This document shows positions 1 to 9,000 of a stretch of 17,255 bases of DNA, in pieces. Location of the stretch: assembly GCA_018985235.1 (NCBI GenBank), contig JADGIG010000124.1, positions 1-17,255 of the forward strand, written 5' to 3'. The notes beneath the pieces were generated by a model, which was given only the letters and a program-made list of their open reading frames with translations, ran no database searches and had not been told where the DNA came from. How positions within the stretch are numbered: the stretch's first letter is position 1; the number at the start of each line of letters is the position of its first letter. The DNA is from Sanchytrium tribonematis. Its lineage: Eukaryota; Sanchytriomycota; Sanchytriomycetes; Sanchytriales; Sanchytriaceae. Both the position numbers and the translations under genes were made by a program.

Positions 1-95
1 TCTTGTACATTAACGCAACATATCTATTTAGTTGTCTCAGAGCTTGTGCGACGATAGATGCTTTCGATCTACGCTTTGATTGGTCAATTGAAATT

Positions 96-101
96 TATAA
101 A
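96..101 (+). promoter_or_regulatory. possible TATA box of the cysteine dioxygenase gene
   Basis: TATAAA lies 39 nt upstream of the ATG at 141. In a genome with such short spacers this is a plausible core promoter position with a very short 5' leader. AT-rich DNA produces this hexamer often by chance, so the call rests on position only. Confidence 0.3.
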
Positions 102-140
102 CCCAAATGAGAGTTCTGTCATTTTCAAACAAATATCGCC

Positions 141-722
141 ATGTCAATCGAATGGAAAAATTTATTACAGAGTATAGGCGAACACCTTAAAGATAAACCA
201 TTAAATGAGGTCGATATCGATTCACTTAATGCGGTAGTGGAGGGTTACAAAAGCAATGATGAAGATTGGTCAAAATTTGCTTTCTTCGATGCTTACAAAT
301 ACACCAGAAATTTAGTAGATGATGGTAATGATTATTACAACGTCTTAATTCTTTGTTGGGGTCCAAATCATTATAGTCCTATTCATGATCACGCTAATTC
401 TCACTGTTTAATGAAAGTCCTAGATGGTGAATTAGCAGAGCATCTATACAATAGCCCCAACGAGGAAACCGAGATGACTGAAAAGAGATGTTTGACTTTA
501 CAAAAAGATGAAACAACTTATATTCACGACAAAATAGGGATTCATAAGGTTGGTAATCCATCAACTACAAGAGGCGCTATTTCTCTTCATATTTATTCTC
601 CTCCTATCAAAGTTTGTACCACTTTTACACCCCAGGGTAGAGCAAGAAAGTCTGGAAACTGCCCTTTTTTTTCTGTGTATGGTCAAAGAGATGCACAAAC
701 AAAACCCGGCCTTGAACAATAA
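141..722 (+). CDS. CDO1: cysteine dioxygenase, animal-type
   Basis: Cysteine dioxygenase is a cytosolic non-haem iron cupin enzyme that oxidises L-cysteine with O2 to cysteine sulfinate, the first step towards taurine, hypotaurine or sulfate. The 193-residue protein is close to the ~200 residues of the mammalian enzyme. Iron ligands are visible as His82 and His84 (motif IHDH) and His135 (GIHKV). The pair that forms the thioether cofactor in the animal enzyme is present as Cys89 and Tyr152 (LHIYSPP). The substrate-contacting Tyr54 and Arg56 (YTR) are also kept. The ATG at 141 is the first in frame and gives the natural N-terminus. It converges on RNase H2A, and an AATAAA starts 8 nt after the stop. 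No break or missing residue is seen. The family call is very secure. Confidence 0.97.
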   Translation: MSIEWKNLLQSIGEHLKDKPLNEVDIDSLNAVVEGYKSNDEDWSKFAFFDAYKYTRNLVDDGNDYYNVLILCWGPNHYSPIHDHANSHCLMKVLDGELAEHLYNSPNEETEMTEKRCLTLQKDETTYIHDKIGIHKVGNPSTTRGAISLHIYSPPIKVCTTFTPQGRARKSGNCPFFSVYGQRDAQTKPGLEQ

Positions 723-730
723 TACCTGCT

Positions 731-744
731 AATAAAATTTTATT
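731..744. terminator. palindromic, probably bidirectional poly(A) signal
   Basis: AATAAAATTTTATT is a perfect 14-bp palindrome in the 25-bp gap between the convergent cysteine dioxygenase and RNase H2A genes. It presents AATAAA on the plus strand 8 nt after the first stop and on the minus strand 3 nt after the second. One element could direct 3'-end formation for both genes. The palindrome is observed; the function is inferred. Confidence 0.6.
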
Positions 745-747
745 TAA

Positions 748-1515
748 TCAACAAAATTTTATCATGTCTTTTTTTATATTATAATTGCATTTGATTTGTT
801 GGCTGCCAAAAAAGTTTAATTTCATTTGGCCTTTTTCCAGCATCTTTGGCATCACCTCGCTGGATTCATTTTCAAATTTAATTGATAATTTTCGCGTATG
901 TTCCTGCGCAGTTTTCCAACTAAATCGCACATGATTTGGGTATCCAAACAAGTTGTGCACACTTTTCATATATTTAATGGTATTGGGATCAGAAGGGTAT
1001 CCACTTCCCATTCCTTCTTCAATCAAAGAATCCCGATATACCTTGGCACAAATAGAAGCTCCCATGACTGGCTTGTATTTGGTATCGGCCTTACTCTCTA
1101 CAACAACTTTGTGCTTCGTTAATTTTTCAAGTCGCAACTGGTGATGCTTAGCATGACCGAGCGTGTCTACGTATATACAAGAAATTTTAAGGTCTTTAAC
1201 TTTTTCAAGCAAAATATTTGTGGCTTCTAAGGCAATTTCATTCAAACTTATCCCCTTTAACATATGTTCGCTAATATATTCTGGAGAAATGCTAACTAAA
1301 TAATAATTAATTTTAAGTTCTTTCAAAATGTGTTGCCTTGTATCAGCGTCCAACTTTTTTGAATCATCGATATTCTCTGGCCATTCATAATCGATTGGTT
1401 GTAATGCCAAGCAATAGACCATGCTGCCAATGACAGGCCCTCTGCCAGCTTCATCTATTCCGCCGACAAAAGTCTGATCTAGTTCTTGAGATAAGAATTC
1501 TTGAATTTGCAACAT
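748..1515 (-). CDS. RNASEH2A: ribonuclease H2 catalytic subunit A
   Basis: RNase H2 cuts the RNA strand of RNA:DNA hybrids and removes single ribonucleotides from genomic DNA in the nucleus. The 255-residue product carries the RNase HII signature GIDEAGRGPVIG at 19-30, with acidic catalytic residues Asp21, Glu22, Asp117 (YVDTLG) and Asp144 (SKAD). The DSKK motif at 51-54 and the GSGYPSDP motif near 170-177, whose tyrosine senses the ribonucleotide, are present, as is the ASICAKVYRD helix. The ATG at 1515 is chosen because an upstream in-frame extension starts only at TTG and adds no conserved sequence. The C-terminal tail has QMKLNFF at 230-236, which resembles a PCNA-binding motif with one spacer residue missing. 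Subunits B and C are not in this window. Confidence 0.96.
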   Translation of the reverse strand: MLQIQEFLSQELDQTFVGGIDEAGRGPVIGSMVYCLALQPIDYEWPENIDDSKKLDADTRQHILKELKINYYLVSISPEYISEHMLKGISLNEIALEATNILLEKVKDLKISCIYVDTLGHAKHHQLRLEKLTKHKVVVESKADTKYKPVMGASICAKVYRDSLIEEGMGSGYPSDPNTIKYMKSVHNLFGYPNHVRFSWKTAQEHTRKLSIKFENESSEVMPKMLEKGQMKLNFFGSQQIKCNYNIKKDMIKFC

Positions 1516-1572
1516 GGAGTAGTAAAAATGGCAAAAGTGGTCGTCAATCAAAAAATAATTATTATAAAAGTA

Positions 1573-2221
1573 TCAAGTCAAAAACAAAGTTGCAAATATT
1601 ATTGGAATCAGCAAAAATGCAAAGATCTTAGCGATGGTCACAATGAATAGACCTTGCTCGACAGTGCCAGAGTCAAGCTCCTGGATTTCTTGATCTAAAT
1701 CAACCTTATCAAATTTTATCGCAATCCTTTCTGGATACTGTTGCAAATATAATGAAAATTCGCGATTCCAAGACCAAGATTCTTTGGCTCTAATTTTTTT
1801 CTCTCTGTCTGAAGTCTGAACTGTGCCAGTTCCCATTTCATTTCTATATAAATTCAAATTACGAGCACATATACGAAACGAGTCCTATTAGCATAGACTG
1901 AATTGACCATAGAGGATTCCAACTTTCTTTATGAAATCCAGTCATGCTCATGCAGATTTTATCGCCTGGTTTAAATCTGCCGCTGGGTGTATAAATTTTG
2001 AAATGAGGAGGACTAAATGGGTAATTTCTCTCAAATAGAATGACTCCAAAGTACTCACCTCCGAAATATGGAGTTTCTTTTGGTCCATTAACAATAAAAT
2101 ACCATGTCAAAAGGTTATTTTCAGCAGGTTTGACTATAACATTTTCAATAGGCGACTTTTGAATAGCTAAATATTCTTTTTGGAGACGTACCTGTGCAGG
2201 TTTAGGTATTTTGTTACTCAT
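1573..2221 (-). CDS. UBE2J2: tail-anchored ubiquitin-conjugating enzyme of the Ubc6/UBE2J family (two exons)
   Basis: Ubc6/UBE2J enzymes sit in the ER membrane and supply ubiquitin for ER-associated degradation. Exon 1 is 2221-1863 and exon 2 is 1843-1573; splicing out a 19-nt intron gives 209 residues. The UBC fold runs from about 8 to 118, with TPYFGGEYFGV near 50-60, PFSPP near 68-72, the catalytic Cys90 (KICMSMTGFH) and the family's WNPLWSIQSMLIGLVSYM stretch. The sequence across the junction, SYMCSNEMGTGTVQTSD, aligns without gaps to the equivalent part of yeast Ubc6 as I recall it, which fixes the junction. A hydrophobic segment at about 184-208 ends one residue before the C-terminus, the expected tail anchor. 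The start is the ATG at 2221; the extension above it begins at GTG. The exact paralogue (J1 or J2) is not certain. Confidence 0.93.
1844..1862 (-). other. 19-nt spliceosomal intron in the Ubc6/UBE2J gene
   Basis: On the coding strand the intron reads GTAATTTGAATTTATATAG, beginning GTAA and ending TAG. It splits a serine codon as TC|A (phase 2). Without removal the frame ends at once at TAA, and the conserved second half of the protein lies in another frame. Removal restores an ungapped match to the Ubc6 family across the join. Confidence 0.88.
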
Positions 2222-2294
2222 CAGAAAAAATCGGAGTTGGTTTGACACAATAAAAACACGGAATTTGGAAAAGTGATATTGTATAAAGGTGATG

Positions 2295-2894
2295 TTAGGT
2301 TTTATTTGGCTTCTTGTCTAGTTCGTCTTCAGAATTAAACCACTCATATAATTTTTTGACCGATTGTTGTGTATATGGACTTTGCTGTATATTTTCAAAG
2401 GTGGACGATACTCCATAAAGAACTTGAGATGCCATCGATCCTAGAATGCCACCCATGGACTCATTTGTATTTGTATTCAAGGTTCCCGAATTTTTCCTTA
2501 TTGGCCTCTTTGGACAAACTACATTTGAGGAATTAAATTGACAGTCGTTCAATAAACATGTAAGCCTTTCCTTATACTCGGCTGATATCAAGGAATAGTA
2601 TCGATCTTGTATGTTGTTATCAAAAAAGCCGTTGCCTACAAAATCTTTGAACTTTTTATTTCCTCCTAAGCTCATTCTTTTAAATTGAGATTCTGACCAA
2701 TTGTCCAAATTAGTACTTCTAACGAAAGATATATGAACTCCGAAATTTCTATGAACCCCGGAACAAGTTAAGCATATATATGTACCAAAGTCTAAACTAC
2801 ACCAAGATGGGTGACTTTGGCTGCAGTCAACACATATTAGATTTTCCTGCTCGGAAGATTGTAATTTGCTTAGTTGAATTTTATAATCTTCCAT
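2295..2894 (-). CDS. short ArfGAP zinc-finger protein (ArfGAP1/Gcs1-like)
   Basis: ArfGAPs stimulate GTP hydrolysis on Arf small GTPases and so control coat assembly and release on Golgi and endosomal membranes. The 199-residue protein has the ArfGAP zinc finger with Cys21, Cys24, Cys41 and Cys44 in the CxxC-x16-CxxC spacing. The catalytic arginine finger is Arg49 in CSGVHRNFGVH, and NLDNW follows at 62-66. The GAP domain ends near 115. The tail holds a Ser/Gly-rich segment with bulky hydrophobic residues at about 146-169 that resembles a curvature-sensing ALPS helix, and then EWFNSEDELD near 184-193, an acidic aromatic motif like coat-binding tails. It is much shorter than ArfGAP1 or Gcs1 (roughly 350-400 residues). 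The ATG at 2894 is the natural start. AATAAA lies inside the last codons (Asn-Lys-Thr). Confidence 0.92.
   Translation of the reverse strand: MEDYKIQLSKLQSSEQENLICVDCSQSHPSWCSLDFGTYICLTCSGVHRNFGVHISFVRSTNLDNWSESQFKRMSLGGNKKFKDFVGNGFFDNNIQDRYYSLISAEYKERLTCLLNDCQFNSSNVVCPKRPIRKNSGTLNTNTNESMGGILGSMASQVLYGVSSTFENIQQSPYTQQSVKKLYEWFNSEDELDKKPNKT
2301..2306 (-). terminator. AATAAA poly(A) signal inside the ArfGAP coding end
   Basis: The hexamer is formed by the Asn-Lys codons just before the final Thr and stop of the ArfGAP gene, so the signal precedes the stop codon. Its use is inferred from the same hexamer at most other gene ends here. Confidence 0.45.
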
Positions 2895-3027
2895 GATGGA
2901 GTTTCAGATGAAAAGATTTCTTGCGTGCGATTGTATGTTATTTTCTATAATTTTAATGCAGTGATTGTTTTAAAACTCTGACGAAATGTAAGCTTTAAGA
3001 AAATCAAGCCTGACAGCAATCTCCTTG

Positions 3028-6000
3028 ATGCAACATCCCCAAACTATTCAGTTGCAAGAAAGCCCATTGGTTGTAATAGACTCTATCAATTCCGGAAAGA
3101 AAGATTTCGATCTTAAAAGGTACATCGAAATGGTCAGAATCATTATATCCCAATCCCCTCAATTTTTTCCACAATTTGCCGCGGCTATTCAAAATCATCC
3201 AAATTATGAGTTATATTCCTTTGTTTTGAGTGTACCAGATGAAAAGAAGGCAATTTTTAAAGAAACAATGGTAAAATGGACTGAAAGCAGTGATGTACTT
3301 TTTTGCATAAAAGCAATACAATTTCTCGCATCCTTGAGCAAAAATGAAGATATTCCCGACCTTTTTCCCCTTTATAAACGTCTATTGCCTAAATATACGT
3401 ATTTGTTGATCTCTACGATTAGAACTACAATAACTAATGGCAAAATCTGTAATCATTATCTTGATGTTGTAACCCACATTGACCCAGATTATATCTACAT
3501 GTTAGTTGAGCCAATTAAGGAGAGGAGACCTGAGATCAATAATGAGGAATTTTATGCCATGTTCAAATACATGATAAAAAAAATCGCTCAGTATAAAGGA
3601 CCTTTAAATTTCCTTTATCCAAATCTTAAGCAATTTTTGGTACTTTTCGAACGTGTTACTGACCAGAAAATTGCACAACAAGTAATGATTTTTTTAACTA
3701 CAAAACTACATGCATTCCTAAGCACTTTTTTGAAATATGAATTCGTTTTGACTCTGGATCAACTAAAAGAACTAGAAAAGAAAAAAATAGATCTTGGCTG
3801 TATTAAGGATCCTTTATTAGGCACTAATCTTTATGTTTGGGATGAAAAGCAAGATTTCAAGGATACATTAGTCCTTTTTAAACTTGTTATTTACGGTATT
3901 AGAATGGCAATTGTAAAACTTTTGCCTCTATTAAATAGGCCCTCAGATATACCTGTTGAAACATATGAATGGATTACAACCGCAGTGGAACTGATTTTCA
4001 AATTAAGTAGTGGTATTTCATTCGATTCAAGATTTGGTGTTGATCTTGATCGACCTGAAAAGTGGTTCGAACAAATACAAGAAACATTTTTAGACCGTAG
4101 CCCACACATTTTACCTGAATGTTTAACCCAGGATTACAAAACATACTCTACTAGTTTTGAAATTGAAATTGTAGAATCAATTACGCGATGCTTAGAGGGA
4201 ATCCCTGTTGGAATGCTATCTACTATTCTGCCACAACCAGAACTCATGATTCAAAGCTGCAAATTTCACTGCTTAAGGTTAGGATTAATTCAATCTATGT
4301 TTAATTCTCAAATTTTATCACCCGCTGTTTCCACTCATTATTTTAAATATTTTCAAAAATGCCTTAATTATTTACATAAGCTTGACGATCTAGACATGAA
4401 AATACATATTCGTGTTGCAAAATTGACATTTATTAACGTCACTCTTTACCCAGAAGGATTAAACTCTGTAATTCCAGAAATTCCGAATTTTATTATGAAT
4501 TCATTAGATTACTATGTCAAAACGGGCTCTTATGTGTATTTGATGATATTTAAACATGTTTTCAGAAGCATTGGAAACCAGCCAAAAGAGAGTATTTATC
4601 AATTACTTGAGCCATGCGTCCCAGACTTGTTAGAAGTCTTGATGAACAGTCTACATATCCCAAGATATTCTTTTCTATGCACAGAAATTCTTTTAACTCT
4701 CCCCGCAAAACTAACTTTGATGTCAGAGTATCTGTCTAGCTTGGTTGCTGCCATATCTGTTGGACTTGATGCACCATTTCTTAAGATTCAATCGTTTTAT
4801 GACGAAAAAGTTTGCAATTTGGCGCTTCAATCTGTCAAAAGTTTAAACACTTGTGTGGAAAATTTGTCTGAAGACTCTTTGAGAAGTATGATTGAACCAT
4901 ATTTAGAAAGACTTGTCATACAGCTTAATCGAATAGTGAATTGCAGATTTACTGAAATTGTCGGGGACGAGCTTCCAATATTTGCCACAAAAGTTCTTTG
5001 CAAGCTTAAATCCAGATGCGAGAGTTTTTACAACTGTCAATTTGGCTCTTGTGTTTTGCTTCCTTCAAATTCTAAATTACTAGAACTACGTACTGAGAAT
5101 TATCGAGTGCACGTAGACTACGTGCCTTGTTTTGAGGCGGCAATTACCATGTGCAAAGACTTTTTGATTTCTCACGATTATGCAATGATTGAAAAAGCAA
5201 GTCCTGATATCAATTTAGCGATCGATGTGGCATTCGAATTTCTAAAAGCTCCATTAAATGACAATTCAGTACTATTATGTTCCGTTTGGAAATTGGTTTT
5301 CTATTCAATTCATTTCGGATCCACACGAGCCTTACCTGAATATTCCATGACTGATTTTGCAAATAATTTTGCTGAGACCTTGCACATTTGCACCGATAAT
5401 ACAGTTGAATATCTACAAAAATCGAATGGTTTAATTCCGCTGTCTTTGGTACTAGCTGAAAATCTTGGAAATTACGACTTCACAACAACTTATAATGCTT
5501 TGCATCTTTTAAGACACGCAATCACGTTTAAAGAGTTTATGGATGCAGTCGACAAGTGTCATTTTTCAAAGCAAATAATTTTTTCATTTGAAAAATTTGG
5601 CATTTCTAATCAGATAAATAAGGAATATGAGTTTCTGCTTAATTTTCTAAACGTTAAGACTAAAGAATTCATCAACTTTGCAGTGAAGCGGGCATTCTGT
5701 CGAAGATACATTTACATTGATTCTTATATTAACTTTCTAGGTGCTGTTCAAATTGATCCAAAAGACTGCGATTTTTTGCCAAAGTTGCTAGAAATACCTA
5801 TCAACGCATTGGAATCTTCTTTTCAAGTAGCCTTTATTAAAAATGTTTCATGGTATCTCACTCAATCATATCATATTAGTGTCGAGCGGTTGGAAAAAAT
5901 TCTAGCCGATGCTATTCCCAATTTGAAACAAGAGCGAAATAATCGTGCAACACCACTAAAGCTGGCATTTTTGCATCTTCTTCTTCCTCTTTCAAGAATT

Positions 6001-9000
6001 GAATCATTAAAAGCATTGCTAGTCACAAAGAATATGTTGAACGTGATCTTTTCAATGATATTTAGTCCAGACAAACGAGCCTCAAATCTTTGCTTCAAGA
6101 TACTGCAAGGTTTGCGAACTTATATCATGTCGAACGAGTTACTTAAAAATGATATTTCCGAACACCTCAACTTATACTTGAAGAGCAACAAAAACATGGC
6201 TGGTGCCGCTATCTCTCCAGCTCCTGGTCAGTTATCAGGACTGGCTCGCCTTGGAGAGCTTTTTCCTGTTAGTCCAAATGTCTCAAACGCCATTGACTCT
6301 TACTTTGAAGCGCATTTCGCTAGTACAGCAATGGAGTCGGAAGGACTTAAAGCATTGATTCAGTCAAGCATTCGTCAAAAAAATGAATTAACAAACCCCT
6401 CAGCGACAATCGAGAAGCTATTCGAATTTTATTGCATAATTTCATCTAGAACTCAAAAAAAATACTTGGATGCGATCGAATCTATTTGCATGCTTTTTGG
6501 AGAATTCAAAGAAATAGTTGCAGATAAAATTATTAATTACATGGATGTCTCACATGAAAAGTTAGATCTCATGCTGTTTATTGTAAAGACTGGTAAATTG
6601 AAGGCAATTATGGAGGTCGCCTGTTCGAAAATTTCTCAAATTGGGGCAATGGTGAGTGGTGGGTCAGTAGACTTTATAAGTCTGAAAATGTATAGTTGTA
6701 CCAAATTTATCGCCTGCTTAGCCCAATTAGGACCAATTGAAAACACCCAGGTTATAATGTTTCATCTGAAATGCATGGGAGCTCAATTGACAGCTCTTAA
6801 GGGAACACTTCAATCTGCAACTACAAACTTTTTGGTTTTCTATTCTCAAGTTTATCATCTATATTTTTCGTTCCAAGAGGGAGTGATTAAAAAAATATTT
6901 CCCCGATTCAGCGAGCACACTTCCACATTTTTTCTAGATCCAGCAGCTGATTATACGTACTACGTCGATCAAGTGCAAAGGATGTGCCGCAAAATGTATT
7001 ATCAAGAAAAAGAAATTAACCAAATGGCGTCTACTTTTTTGAAAGCATTGGCAACAGTCAAGGAAACTTTCAGACTTGAAGTATATTTTGATTTGATACT
7101 TGAACCAATATTAAGAGACAAAAATTTATTGTCAGAAGCTATATTGGAATGTTGCGCTGCAATTATTTGGAAGATAGACCCAAACAAGGCAGCCGACGAA
7201 TTGTTGGAATGTGCTATTAAATTCACAAAACTTATCGTTCAAAATCAAGACATTAAAAACATTGAACCCCGATATTTAGATCCACTAATAGCATTTGTAT
7301 CAAAATCAGTAGCTGCCTCGGGTTTGAAACCATTAGTTTTAAAATCAGAAATTTTACATGTTGGCAGTATCTGCACTAATTTATTTGACATTCCAGTCGA
7401 TTTTTTCGACACCATTTTTAAAGAATTGCTTCAATCTTTATATTCTTTCAAAAATATCGATCTTTCAATTGTGACATTCGGACATCTTGTGGAATATATT
7501 TCCAAAAGGCTTAAAGAAGAAACTCCAAAGTATGTAACCTATTTGGTTGATGCCTTGAATGACCAGTGCCAACACGAAACTATTGTGAGTATAATGAAGC
7601 TATGCGTCACATTTCCTGATCTGTTTTTGCCTCATTTGAAAATTTTAGAACCTGCATTTAGAAACCATATCGGAAAAATAAGCCAGATGTCTAATATGGA
7701 GATCAAAACAATAATGTCAGAATTTTTGGTTTTCATGTTGGATAGAATCAATGAGAAAGAGTCTATGGAAGAATTCGCAAATGCAGCTTTAAGATTCGTA
7801 TTCATGGTAATGTTGCAGCCTAGTCCAATTCGATTTCAATGGTCCGAATTAATTAAAAATTCAATAATTAAAAATTTAAAACGGGTCGGCTCACCAGTTA
7901 TTAAGTATGAATCTTACATACTGTTTATCAAATCCGACTTTGTTAATTCTCAAACTACTGCTACTAGATCTGGCGGTATCATCAGTTTAAAAAATTACCT
8001 CGAGGTGATAATGGTTGATGTTCAATTACGAAGCAAAAGCTGGACACAACAAACGTACTTTTCACTAATTTAGTCATGCAAATATTTGTATGCTAGTTGA
8101 AACTTGTCTTAGACAAAAGTTTGTAATTAACGATGAAATTCATGCACTGCTTGATAAAGTTTTGGAAAGCTCGAGACATTTTAGTGCAAATGATGAAGAA
8201 GCTGGTGACACTTTGATCAAAAATATTTGTCAGATCGCTTCTGAAATATCTGTAGATGATAGCAAAAAAAATCTGTTTGTGGTCATTTGTGATGTTTTAT
8301 TAAAATATCGAAAAGAAGCTTTGGATGGGTTTTCTGAAAATTTGGTTTGTCATTTCGAGAGATCATTACTGTTCCCTTTTGATGACGCAATGTTTTTCTT
8401 GACAAAGCTTATTTTTAAGATGAGCTCCTTGCTTGTCAACTACAGAGAAAGAATTATTTATGGATTGACAACGTTGATACAGGCAAGAAAATCTGAGAGT
8501 GACACAATACGACTTTTTAGGCTTATCAAAGATAAGACATTCAGACTTGCAGATGCAATGCCAAACTTGCAAGAGAAAGGGATTTTAATCAAATCATTTA
8601 TGTCGCAATTAAACGGACAATTTGACGAGGAATATTTTAGATTTATTTTGGAGATGTATACAACTGAAAATTTTAAACAAACTGAACTGACCAGTATTTT
8701 ACAGCCATGTTTTCTCAGAGCTTTTTCGGCTCCTCTTTCCATTCGAATGAAATTTATTGATTTGTATGAAAAGAATATTAGAAGAAACTCTTTCGCTAGA
8801 CTTTACTACCTCATAGGTCGACAATCATGGTCAGGTATTACTGAAGATGTATTTAGCGCGTTTTCAATCTACTTGATTTTCATCAATCAGGTTGCGGTAT
8901 CATACGAAAGTGTAAAATTAGAAGATCCCAAAAAGATTCTACTGTTAATCCAAGCTGACGGTAAGCGCTTATTTGAAGACGTATTCCCTCAACTTTGGTC

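Noticed and set aside
1-122. Partial gene at the left edge: a minus-strand frame containing SKASIVAQALRQLNRYVALM, or a plus-strand frame ending at 57
   Set aside because: Both are short and protein-like, but the minus frame has no ATG of its own and needs an unsupported 34-nt intron to reach the ATG at 122. The plus frame has no AATAAA after its stop. Neither can be preferred.
58-177. Upstream frame from an ATG at 58 overlapping the cysteine dioxygenase start
   Set aside because: It lies upstream of the likely TATA element and ends inside the real gene in another frame; it is probably not transcribed as a coding region.
898-1144. Plus-strand open frames opposite RNase H2A, and similar antisense frames within TRRAP and the methyltransferase
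   Set aside because: They are shadows of strongly conserved genes on the other strand and show no protein family features.
1838-1868. A 25-nt intron starting at the upstream GTGC donor in the UBE2J gene
   Set aside because: It also restores frame, but it deletes two residues from an alignment to Ubc6 that is ungapped with the 19-nt choice, and the 19-nt form matches the TRRAP intron.
8055-8092. TRRAP as two genes or a frameshifted pseudogene
   Set aside because: The two frames together give one continuous TRRAP, and a 19-nt GT-AG segment exactly restores the frame. A matching intron exists in an unrelated gene, so decay or error is less likely.
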